Shown one piece after another: positions 33,712 to 41,862 of a stretch of 64,000 bases of DNA (the stretch's first letter is position 1; every line of letters starts with the position of its first letter). This stretch comes from Novosphingobium fuchskuhlense (GTDB lineage: Bacteria > Pseudomonadota > Alphaproteobacteria > Sphingomonadales > Sphingomonadaceae): the NCBI RefSeq assembly GCF_001519075.1, contig NZ_KQ954244.1, forward strand, positions 451,934-515,933, given 5' to 3'. Below the pieces are notes generated by a model. The model was not told the origin of the DNA. It saw only the letters and a list, made by a program, of their open reading frames with translations, and did no database searches. A program made the position numbers and the translations under genes.

Positions 33712-34782
33712 TCAAACCTGCTTCCCGAGCTGGTGCGCGCCCCATGCCGTGCAGACCACCAGCAACGCCCCGGTGAGCTGGTGGAGCACTGCGATCCAGA
33801 TGGTCACTCCGCTCATGACGGTCGCGATGCCGAGCACGATCTGCGTGCCGAAGGCAGTATGGATCGCGACCGATACAGGCCGATGGCCGGCACGACGCAG
33901 CTTGCGGCCCATCACGACCAGCACCCCTACAACCGCCCAGGCCCACCAGCGGTGGATGAAGTGGACGAGGTAGGGATCGGAGAACAAGGCGTGCGCCGCG
34001 CCCTGCGACCATTCGATGCCAGCCGGGAAGAACGCGCCCTGCATCAGCGGCCAGACATCCCAATTGAACCAGCCGCCGCCCGCCACAGTGCCCGCGCGCA
34101 TCCCTGCGAGCAGCGCGCCGTAGAACAACTGCACCAGCAGCATGCCAAGGGCCAATGCCGCAAAGCCGGTGAGTCTCGCGCGGGGTTCACCGCGGGACAG
34201 TGAGCGCAGATCCAGCATGGTCCAGACGACGCCGGACAGGGTGGTCAGGGCCACCAGCAGATGTGCGGCCAGCCGGAAGTGGCTGACCTTCACATCATGG
34301 ACGATGCCCGACTTGACCATCCACCACCCGACGGCGCCCTGCAGCGCTCCAAGCGCGAGAAGCGCGAGAAGCCGCGGCTTGTAGCCTGTCGGAATTTGCC
34401 CGCGCAGCCAGAACCACACCAGGGGCAGCGCAAAGGCCATGCCGATCGCGCGTGCCAGCAGGCGGTGGACCCATTCCCAGAAGAAAATGAACTTGTAAGT
34501 GGCGAGCGTCATGCCCGCTGGACCGTTGACCAGCACGTATTGCGGGGTCTGGCGGTACTTGTCGAACTCGGCCTGCCAGTCCGCATCGGTCAGCGGCGGC
34601 AGGGTGCCCGAGACAGGCTTCCACTCCGTGATCGAGACGCCCGACTCGGTCAGCCGGGTAATGCCGCCAACCACCACGATGGCGACGATCATCATCGCGA
34701 CGATGAGCAGCCAGCGGGACAGCGCAAGCGGCGCGGGAATGGCGGTGCGGTTACGGACTGGGGCCATGGCTACTGCATCCAT
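33712..34782 (-). CDS. ctaA: Heme A synthase (COX15/CtaA)
   Basis: About 356 residues from the ATG at 34782 (AGAGG seven bases upstream); a TTG at 34818 would add 12 residues. It oxidises the C8 methyl of heme O to make heme A for cytochrome oxidase, in the inner membrane. Eight membrane segments are expected. The heme-ligand His are visible in WEWVHRLLAR, VSHFRLAAH, FIHRWWAW and VLHQLTGALL. The N-terminal GGITRLTESGVSITEWKPV is diagnostic of the alphaproteobacterial/mitochondrial type. Confidence 0.95.
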   Translation of the reverse strand: MDAVAMAPVRNRTAIPAPLALSRWLLIVAMMIVAIVVVGGITRLTESGVSITEWKPVSGTLPPLTDADWQAEFDKYRQTPQYVLVNGPAGMTLATYKFIFFWEWVHRLLARAIGMAFALPLVWFWLRGQIPTGYKPRLLALLALGALQGAVGWWMVKSGIVHDVKVSHFRLAAHLLVALTTLSGVVWTMLDLRSLSRGEPRARLTGFAALALGMLLVQLFYGALLAGMRAGTVAGGGWFNWDVWPLMQGAFFPAGIEWSQGAAHALFSDPYLVHFIHRWWAWAVVGVLVVMGRKLRRAGHRPVSVAIHTAFGTQIVLGIATVMSGVTIWIAVLHQLTGALLVVCTAWGAHQLGKQV

Positions 34783-34875
34783 GGCCGCGCCTCTGCTCGC
34801 CGGGCCGCCGAAACGCAAGCGCCAATGGGGGCATTCCGATAGGTGTTGCGCCGGAGCTCAGCTTGAGCATTGCGT

Positions 34876-34894
34876 TATGTGATACTATTACATA
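34876..34894. promoter_or_regulatory. Zur-like palindrome upstream of MerC-like gene
   Basis: TATGTGATA-C-TATTACATA is a 19-base palindrome with one mismatch between arms. It resembles AT-rich Zur boxes of alphaproteobacteria. It ends 11 bases before the MerC-like ATG, in the divergent ctaA/merC region. Confidence 0.5.
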
Positions 34895-34905
34895 TAGCGA
34901 CCGCC

Positions 34906-35292
34906 ATGACTGATCGCCCGGACTCTTCGCCTGCGATGCTGCGCGGCCGGTTTGACCGGCTGGGTGTGCTGATCAGCGGGCTTTGCATGGTGCACTGCGT
35001 GGCCGGGCTGTTCCTGATCGGCGTGTTGGGACTGGGCGGCGGCGTGCTGCTCAATCCGGCGATCCATCGCTTCGGACTGGTGGCGGCCTTCCTCGTGGGC
35101 ATGTTCACCATCGGGGCGGGCGCACTGCGCCATGGCCACCGCCTGCCGCTGGCGCTCGGCAGCACCGGCCTCGCGCTGATGGCAGCCGCGATTGCCAGCG
35201 ACCACGGCACGGGCGAGGCGCTGCTGACGATCTGCGGCGTGGTGCTGGTCGCCTCGGCCCATATCGTCAACATGCGGCGCAACACCTGCTGA
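34906..35292 (+). CDS. MerC-like membrane protein
   Basis: 128 residues from the ATG at 34906. Four membrane segments. The paired Cys/His in the first (LISGLCMVHCVAG) are the MerC signature; MerC proteins carry mercuric ion inward. No other mer gene is present, and a Zur-like palindrome sits directly upstream, so a role in zinc or another divalent metal is more likely. The C-terminus ends HIVNMRRNTC. Confidence 0.8.
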   Translation: MTDRPDSSPAMLRGRFDRLGVLISGLCMVHCVAGLFLIGVLGLGGGVLLNPAIHRFGLVAAFLVGMFTIGAGALRHGHRLPLALGSTGLALMAAAIASDHGTGEALLTICGVVLVASAHIVNMRRNTC

Positions 35293-35331
35293 CAGCTTGC
35301 GTGCGCCGTGGCGCGCGCTAAAGCCCGTCGC

Positions 35332-36324
35332 ATGTCCACCGATACTGCAGCATCTCTCACCCTCACCATCAATGGCGAACCGCGCCGCGCCGCGCCCGGC
35401 ACGATCGCCGATCTCGTCCGCAGCCTCGAGCTTGATCCCGCCAAGGTCGCGGTGGAACGCAATGGCGAGATCGTCCCGCGCTCGACGCTGGGAGCCGTGG
35501 CCGTCGCGGACGGCGATGTACTGGAGATCGTGCATTTCGTGGGCGGTGGGCAGGATGATGATACCTGGACCGTGGCAGGCCGCACCTTCCGCTCGCGCCT
35601 GATCGTCGGCACCGGCAAGTACAAGGACTTCGCGCAGAATGCGGCGGCGGTCGAGGCTTCGGGCGCGGAGATCGTCACGGTGGCGGTGCGCCGGGTCAAC
35701 GTCAGCGATCCCAAGGCACCGATGTTGACGGACTACATCGACCCCAAGAAGATCACCTACCTCCCCAACACCGCCGGCTGCTTCACGGCCGAAGACGCGA
35801 TCCGCACGCTGCGCCTCGCGCGCGAGGCGGGCGGCTGGGACCTCGTGAAGCTGGAAGTGCTGGGCGAGGCGCGCACGCTCTACCCGAACATGGTCGAAAC
35901 GATCCGCGCGACCGAAGTGCTGGCCAAGGAAGGCTTCCTGCCGATGGTCTACTGTGTGGACGATCCCATTGCAGCGAAGCAACTCGAGGATGCCGGCGCA
36001 GTGGCGGTCATGCCACTCGGCGCGCCGATCGGCTCCGGCCTCGGCATCCAGAACCGCGTGACCATCCGTCTGATCGTCGAAGGTGCCAAGGTTCCGGTGC
36101 TGGTCGATGCGGGCGTTGGCACGGCGAGCGATGCCGCGGTGGCGCTGGAACTCGGCTGCGACGGCGTGTTGATGAACACCGCGATTGCCGAAGCCAAGGA
36201 CCCGATCCGCATGGCCCGCGCGATGAAGGCGGCGGTCGAAGCGGGGCGCGATGCCTATCTTGCGGGCCGGATGGGCACGCGCAAGTATGCCGATCCCAGC
36301 AGTCCCCTGGCGGGCCTGATCTGA
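35332..36324 (+). CDS. thiSG: ThiS-ThiG fusion (thiazole synthase)
   Basis: 330 residues from the ATG at 35332; an upstream GTG at 35308 is less likely. Residues 1-75 are the sulfur carrier ThiS (LTINGEP...DLVRSLEL...[10 protein letters not shown]). Residues about 80-330 are ThiG, which condenses DXP, dehydroglycine and ThiS thiocarboxylate to the thiazole of thiamine: RLIVGTGKY, the Schiff-base Lys in LVKLEVLG, and [11 protein letters not shown]. The carrier's Gly-Gly is internal, so the usual C-terminal thiocarboxylate would require cleavage or another route. The fusion is known from related alphaproteobacteria. Confidence 0.93.
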   Translation: MSTDTAASLTLTINGEPRRAAPGTIADLVRSLELDPAKVAVERNGEIVPRSTLGAVAVADGDVLEIVHFVGGGQDDDTWTVAGRTFRSRLIVGTGKYKDFAQNAAAVEASGAEIVTVAVRRVNVSDPKAPMLTDYIDPKKITYLPNTAGCFTAEDAIRTLRLAREAGGWDLVKLEVLGEARTLYPNMVETIRATEVLAKEGFLPMVYCVDDPIAAKQLEDAGAVAVMPLGAPIGSGLGIQNRVTIRLIVEGAKVPVLVDAGVGTASDAAVALELGCDGVLMNTAIAEAKDPIRMARAMKAAVEAGRDAYLAGRMGTRKYADPSSPLAGLI

Positions 36325-36389
36325 CATTTCATTTGCGCTGAGGCGCACCATCGGATCAACCTGCGCTCCGGGGCCAGACGGAGCGTAGC

Positions 36390-37700
36390 GTGGGAGACAG
36401 CGGTGAAGCAGGCGTAGCGCGCCGCGCCATGAACAAGGCGATGCTGCGCATCGTTCCGTTTCTGCTGCTGGCCTACATCATGGCCTATGTCGACCGCGTC
36501 AACGTGAGCTTTGCGGCGCTGCAGATGAACGCCGATCTCGGCTTCAGTTCGACGGTCTACGGGTTTGGCGGCGGCCTCTTCTTCATCGGTTATGCGCTGT
36601 TCGAGATCCCTTCGGGGGCCATGGCCTCGCGCTTTGGCCCGCGCCAGTGGCTGGCACGGATCATGATTACCTGGGGCTTCATCGCCATGGGGATGATGCT
36701 CATCCGAACGCCTACGCAGTTCTATCTGATGCGCTTCCTGCTCGGCGCCGCAGAGGCAGGGTTCTTTCCGGGCCTTGTCTACTACCTCTCGCACTGGTTC
36801 CCGAAAGCCTGGCGGGGGCGCGCCGTCAGCCGGATCTACATCGCTCCGGCGCTGGCCGGCGTGTTGATGGGGGCGACGGCTTCGCCGTTGCTCGGGCTGG
36901 ACGGCCTTGCCGGCGCGCGCGGCTGGCAGTGGATTTTCCTCGCCCAGGGCCTGCCCGCCGTGCTGGTAGGCCTTGTCCTCCTGCGCTTCCTGCCCGACAA
37001 ACCGGCGGACGTGCGCTGGCTGGCGCCGGAGGAGAAGGCCTGGATTGCAGCAGAGTTGGCGCGGGACGCGGCGCTGATCGGCCATTCTAAGAACCACGAT
37101 CTGCGCACTGTTCTGGCCAATCCGACGGTCTGGCTGCTGGGCTGCACGGGGCTGCTGCTGAACGGCGCGATGGGCGGCTTTGTCCTTTCGGCTCCGGCCG
37201 TGTTGGCGGCGAACGGCGGGCTCGACACGAAGACCATCGGCTGGCTGGTCAGTCTCGGCGGCTTCAACGGGGCGGTGGTGATCCTGCTGGCCGGCTGGCA
37301 TTCCGACCGTCACGGCGACAGGCTGCGCTATGCCGCCGCGCTGGGCAGCATTGCCGGTCTGGGCCTGTTGCTGATCGGCCTTGCCCCCTCGCCGGGCGCC
37401 GTGGTGACAGGCTATCTGCTCCAGACTGCGGTGAGCTTTGCGGCGGGAGGGCTGGTCATCGCATCATGGCCTGACGCGCTGCCGGTCCGCCAGCTTGCTG
37501 TCGGCAGCGGCGCCATCAACACCTTGTGGCAGCTGGGCTCGTTCGCCTCGCCCTACGCCTTTGGCGCGATGCGCGACGCCACCGGAAGCTACCACGCGGG
37601 ACTGCTTGGATCGGCCGCACTCGCGCTGATCTACGCCGGATACGTGCTCTTCGTCCGCGCGCGCATCCGGCACATGCAGAGCCGCGCCGCCGCAGCCTAG
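36390..37700 (+). CDS. MFS transporter, anion:cation symporter type
   Basis: 436 residues with 12 predicted membrane segments in two halves. YVDRVNVSFAALQMN in TM1 and the loop 2-3 region 'IPSGAMASRFGPRQWLAR' are typical of the ACS family (tartrate, glucarate, phthalate permeases). GTG at 36390 is used with GGAG six bases upstream; ATG at 36429 is the alternative. It ends one base from the convergent maeB stop. The substrate cannot be read. Confidence 0.88.
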   Translation: MGDSGEAGVARRAMNKAMLRIVPFLLLAYIMAYVDRVNVSFAALQMNADLGFSSTVYGFGGGLFFIGYALFEIPSGAMASRFGPRQWLARIMITWGFIAMGMMLIRTPTQFYLMRFLLGAAEAGFFPGLVYYLSHWFPKAWRGRAVSRIYIAPALAGVLMGATASPLLGLDGLAGARGWQWIFLAQGLPAVLVGLVLLRFLPDKPADVRWLAPEEKAWIAAELARDAALIGHSKNHDLRTVLANPTVWLLGCTGLLLNGAMGGFVLSAPAVLAANGGLDTKTIGWLVSLGGFNGAVVILLAGWHSDRHGDRLRYAAALGSIAGLGLLLIGLAPSPGAVVTGYLLQTAVSFAAGGLVIASWPDALPVRQLAVGSGAINTLWQLGSFASPYAFGAMRDATGSYHAGLLGSAALALIYAGYVLFVRARIRHMQSRAAAA

Positions 37701-37701
37701 C

Positions 37702-39963
37702 TCATCCCGCAATCCCCGCTGCCGCCAGCACCGCCAGCGTCAGGATATCCGGCGCGATCGAGGTCATCGCCGCGATCTGGACGGGCTTTTCCATGCCGAT
37801 CAGCATCGGGCCGATCACCGCGTTGCCGGCGAGTTCGCGCAGCAGCTTGGCGGAGATGTTGGCCGATTGCAGGCCGGGCATGATCAGGACGTTGGCAGGG
37901 CCGGAAAGGCGGCTGAACGGATAGCTCGCCATGACCTTGGGATTGAGCGCGGCATCGGGCGCCATTTCGCCCTCGTATTCGAAATTGGGCTTCTGTTCGT
38001 CGAGGATCGCGACCGCGCCGCGGATCTCGTCGAGCCAGCGCCCGCTCGGATTGCCGAAGGTGGAGTAGGACAGGAACGCGACGCGCGGCTCATGCCCCAT
38101 GCGGCGGGCCACAGCGGCGGTCTCGGTCGCGATATGCGCCAATTCCGCGGCATTCGGGCGCTCGTTCACCGTCGTGTCGGCAAGGAACACGGTGTAGTTC
38201 TTCGCGATCATCATGTGGATGCCGAAGGGCAGGTGGCCGGGCTTGGGATCCAGCACCTGGCGCACTTCCTTGATCGTCTGCGCGAACGTGCGGGTCATGC
38301 CCGAGATCATCGCATCGCCATGGCCGAGCGCGACAAGCAGCGAAGCGAACACGTTGCGGTCCTGGTTGACCATGCGCCGCACGTCGCGTTCCAGAAAGCC
38401 GCGCCGCTGCAGCCGCTCGTAGAGATAGGCAACCATTTCCGGCACGAGCGGCGAGACGGCGGAGTTGTGGATTTCGAAGCTGTCCGGATCGCCGACGCCG
38501 AGTTCGGTGAGCAGATTGTGCACCGCCTGGGTGCGCCCGACGAGCACGGGCGTGCCATAGCCGAAATCGCGGTACTGGATCGCCGCGCGCAGCACGACCT
38601 CGTTCTCCGCTTCGGCGAAGACGACACGCTTGGGATTCTCCTTGACCCGCTGATAGACGCTGGTGAGCGCGCTTGTGGTGGGATTGAGGCGCGCCTTCAG
38701 CTCGGTACGATAGGCGTCGAAATCCTCGATCGGCTTCTGCGCCACGCCCGAATCCATCGCCGCCTTGGCGACGGCGGAGGAGACGACTTCCATCAGGCGA
38801 GGATCGAACGGCGCGGGGATGATGTAGTCGAGCCCGAAGGTGTGGTTCTGGCCGTAGGCGGCGGCGACTTCCTCGGGCACCGGCTCGCGCGCCAGTTCGG
38901 CGATGGCGCGGGCGGCGGCGATCTTCATTTCCTCGTTGATGGCCGTCGCCCGCACATCGAGCGCGCCCCGAAAGATGAAGGGGAAGCCGAGCACGTTGTT
39001 GACCTGGTTCGGATAATCCGAACGGCCAGTGGCGACGATGCAATCGGGCCGCGCCGCCTTGGCTTCGGGCGGGGTGATTTCGGGGTCCGGGTTGGCCATC
39101 GCGAAGATGATCGGCTGCGGTGCCATCTTCTTGACCATTTCCGGCGTCACCGCGCCCTGCACTGAGAGGCCGAGGAAAATATCCGCGCCCTCCATCGCCT
39201 CTTCGAGCGTGCGGTGCGGCGTATCGATGGCATGGGCAGACTTGAACTGGTCGATGCCGGCGCGGCCGATGTAGATCACGCCCTTGCTGTCGCACATGGT
39301 GACGTTGGTATGGCGAACACCCATCGCCTTGATCAGCGCGGTGCAGGCGATCGCCGCAGCGCCCGCGCCGTTCACCACGACCTTCACGTCTGCCAGGTTG
39401 CGGCCAGTGAGGAAGCAGGCGTTGAGCAGGCCAGCCGCGGAAATGATCGCGGTGCCGTGCTGGTCATCGTGCATCACCGGGATCTTGAGACGCTCTTTCA
39501 GCGCCTGTTCGATGATGAAGCATTCGGGCGCCTTGATATCCTCGAGATTGATCCCGCCGAAGCTCGGCTCCATCAGCGTGACCGCATCGATGAAGGCCTG
39601 CGGGTCCTCGGTCGCGAGTTCGATGTCGATCGAATCGACGTCGGCGAAGCGCTTGAACAGCACCGCCTTGCCTTCCATCACCGGCTTCGAGGCGAGCGCA
39701 CCGAGATTGCCAAGCCCGAGAATGGCGGTGCCATTGGAGATCACCGCAACGAGATTGCCCTTGGCCGTGTAGTCATAGGCCGTCGACGGATCCTCGGCGA
39801 TGGCGCGCACCGGGACGGCGACGCCGGGCGAATAGGCCAGGCTGAGGTCGCGCTGGGTCGCCATCGGCTTCGAAGCGATGATCTCGATCTTACCGGGGCG
39901 AATCGTGTTATGGTAGAACAGCGCCTCACGTTCGGTGAAGCGGACATTGCTCTCGTCGGTCAT
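37702..39963 (-). CDS. maeB: NADP-dependent malic enzyme with PTA-like domain
   Basis: 753 residues. It decarboxylates malate to pyruvate with NADPH formation. The N-terminal malic domain (SLAYSPGVAVPVRAI; AVLFKRFADVDSIDIE) and NAD-binding domain (VVVNGAGAAAIACTAL) are followed from about residue 430 by a phosphotransacetylase-like domain. In MaeB enzymes that domain is regulatory and binds acetyl-CoA without full Pta activity. Length matches the family. Confidence 0.97.
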   Translation of the reverse strand: MTDESNVRFTEREALFYHNTIRPGKIEIIASKPMATQRDLSLAYSPGVAVPVRAIAEDPSTAYDYTAKGNLVAVISNGTAILGLGNLGALASKPVMEGKAVLFKRFADVDSIDIELATEDPQAFIDAVTLMEPSFGGINLEDIKAPECFIIEQALKERLKIPVMHDDQHGTAIISAAGLLNACFLTGRNLADVKVVVNGAGAAAIACTALIKAMGVRHTNVTMCDSKGVIYIGRAGIDQFKSAHAIDTPHRTLEEAMEGADIFLGLSVQGAVTPEMVKKMAPQPIIFAMANPDPEITPPEAKAARPDCIVATGRSDYPNQVNNVLGFPFIFRGALDVRATAINEEMKIAAARAIAELAREPVPEEVAAAYGQNHTFGLDYIIPAPFDPRLMEVVSSAVAKAAMDSGVAQKPIEDFDAYRTELKARLNPTTSALTSVYQRVKENPKRVVFAEAENEVVLRAAIQYRDFGYGTPVLVGRTQAVHNLLTELGVGDPDSFEIHNSAVSPLVPEMVAYLYERLQRRGFLERDVRRMVNQDRNVFASLLVALGHGDAMISGMTRTFAQTIKEVRQVLDPKPGHLPFGIHMMIAKNYTVFLADTTVNERPNAAELAHIATETAAVARRMGHEPRVAFLSYSTFGNPSGRWLDEIRGAVAILDEQKPNFEYEGEMAPDAALNPKVMASYPFSRLSGPANVLIMPGLQSANISAKLLRELAGNAVIGPMLIGMEKPVQIAAMTSIAPDILTLAVLAAAGIAG

Positions 39964-40042
39964 GTATTCCCCCTTGGCGCGTCCGTTGCTGGCCCGCCAG
40001 CCCCCCCTCAGACATGAGGCGCGCGCCGCGGGTACGGCCTGA

Positions 40043-41680
40043 TTACAAGTCCTTAGTGCGCCAGTTCGGAAAACCCAAGGGCCGGACGGCGAAAAGCAGA
40101 CTGCGGCCTTCCTGCCAGACGAGCTGGAGCCGCGAATCCGGGCGGCGGGGCATCCCGGTATCGATCAGCCATACATAGTCGACGCGTTCGATCGGCGCAT
40201 ATTTGAGCGCGGTATCGACGCTGCGCATGCGGCCACCCTGGCACGCCGGCGACCACACGAACTCGGAGGGATCGGCTGTGAAGTTGCGGCCCGGGCGGAA
40301 GCGCGGAATGACCATGTGCAGGCCCGGTACCGCCCAGTTGTCGTTGACCCAGGCCTGCCGGTAGAGGCTGGCAAGGCTGGCAAGGTGATCCCGGCGGGTG
40401 TTGCGCCAGGATTCGGAGAGGCACGAATGCTCGACGAAGGCGAGGACGCGGCTGCCGGGCTCGACGTGGTGAAGCGCCGAAAGCTGCTTGCGGTAGTCGT
40501 CCGCGTAGTCTGCAAAGCTGGCGGCGGTAACGACAAGCCGCGTGCCCAGCAGGAGCACACCGGCCAATGCGATCATCCTCGCCCGTTCGAGCGGCACACG
40601 GCTCCAGTCCTGAAGGCCGAGCGCCAGCATGCAGGCGACCGGGAGCAGGCGCACATCGACGAACGCACTGCCATTGATGTCGCTGGGAATGGCCATGAAG
40701 AGCAGGAAAACGAGCAGGCCCGGGAGGCCGAGCTGCCACTTCCAGCGTGCGCCAAGCAGCCAACCGAATAAGATCAACGCGAAGCAGGCTATCGTCGTCG
40801 CGCCATCAAGCAGGAGCGATTGATCACGCAAGGTGAGGATGAAGTACCAGGCCTTCTGATCCCAGCGCCAGCGGTTCATGCTGCGCGCGGGTTCGGGCGA
40901 GAGGTACTTCCACAGAATGATCGTGACCACCGTCGCCACAAGCGGCCAGCACAGGATGAACAAGCGCTTGGCGATCGCCCGCCAGTCCTGCTCATCACGC
41001 AGGCGGCGCCATTCGGACGGATGCCACCAGCCGGCCGGGAGGCGATCAAGCTCGCGCCCTACCGCGTTCGCGCCGACCAGCAGGCCAAGCAGCAGACCGC
41101 CGATGGCATGGCATAGCATCGCAACCGGCTGCGCCGCGATCAGCAGGGCGGCCCGTTGTTTCGGCTTGTCTTCGAGCCAGACGGCGGCGGCGAAGGCCAT
41201 CAGCGAAAGGCCCGTTGCCAGGATATAGTTGAGGAAGCCCGTCAGCAGCGGGAAGCTGAACACGAACATCAGCGCCCAGGGCGCGCCGTGCCCGCCCTTG
41301 GGATTGAGCACGCGGATCGTGGCGAGGCAGCCCCCGGCAAACAGGCCGGTCGCCAGCACCGTACTCCACCAGCCCGCGGCAAGGATGCCAAACTGCGCGC
41401 CGATCAGCTTCGCCAGCACATCGCCGCCGATGTTGAGCGTGAAGACCCACTTCCATGAAAAGTACTTGAGCAGCGGGTTGCCCGGGCGGGCGGCTTCGAT
41501 CGCAGCCGCGCCCATGTGGCCCGGCACGTCGATCAGCGGCGGCACTTCGACCAGCGCGAAGGGAAGGCACACGAGCACGACGATGATGGTAATGCCCGGC
41601 AGGCTAAGCCAGGGCAGCGCGACCGCACGTTCCCACAGTGCGCGCAGGCTCATCGCAAAGGTCTTCTCGCGGACTTGCAT
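40043..41680 (-). CDS. Polytopic membrane protein, unknown
   Basis: About 545 residues with nine to eleven predicted membrane segments and a large C-terminal soluble part. The layout (short N-terminus, first TM 'LPGITIIVVLVCLPFAL', an extracytoplasmic loop with IDVPGHMG, many TMs) recalls GT-C-type glycosyltransferases. I do not see a clear catalytic motif beyond an acidic residue in the first loop. ATG at 41680 is used; 41653 is an alternative. It is divergent from mutS. Confidence 0.7.
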   Translation of the reverse strand: MQVREKTFAMSLRALWERAVALPWLSLPGITIIVVLVCLPFALVEVPPLIDVPGHMGAAAIEAARPGNPLLKYFSWKWVFTLNIGGDVLAKLIGAQFGILAAGWWSTVLATGLFAGGCLATIRVLNPKGGHGAPWALMFVFSFPLLTGFLNYILATGLSLMAFAAAVWLEDKPKQRAALLIAAQPVAMLCHAIGGLLLGLLVGANAVGRELDRLPAGWWHPSEWRRLRDEQDWRAIAKRLFILCWPLVATVVTIILWKYLSPEPARSMNRWRWDQKAWYFILTLRDQSLLLDGATTIACFALILFGWLLGARWKWQLGLPGLLVFLLFMAIPSDINGSAFVDVRLLPVACMLALGLQDWSRVPLERARMIALAGVLLLGTRLVVTAASFADYADDYRKQLSALHHVEPGSRVLAFVEHSCLSESWRNTRRDHLASLASLYRQAWVNDNWAVPGLHMVIPRFRPGRNFTADPSEFVWSPACQGGRMRSVDTALKYAPIERVDYVWLIDTGMPRRPDSRLQLVWQEGRSLLFAVRPLGFPNWRTKDL

Positions 41681-41715
41681 CAACCCCAGTTCACTTTCGC
41701 ATCGGCGTCAACCGG

Positions 41716-41734
41716 GATGGTCGATCTGACCATC
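41716..41734. promoter_or_regulatory. Small hairpin upstream of mutS
   Basis: GATGGTC-GATCT-GACCATC, a perfect 7-base inverted repeat in the divergent mutS/membrane-protein region. It has no T-run, so it may be an operator. Confidence 0.35.
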
Positions 41735-41862
41735 TCCAAGACCCCCGGGGGCACTCGCCCCCCAAGAACCTCCGCAGCATCCGCCCAGCCTATGCCCGGA
41801 AATGTCGATATCCGGTGTCGATCGTTTGAGAAACCCGCGGCGCTCGTCTAGCCACAACCGCT

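Noticed and set aside
34888..36351. 487-codon frame antisense to thiSG
   Set aside because: Composition is that of a high-GC shadow frame and thiSG is certain.
37867..39165. 432-codon frame antisense to maeB
   Set aside because: A shadow of a certain gene; Arg/His-rich composition without domains.
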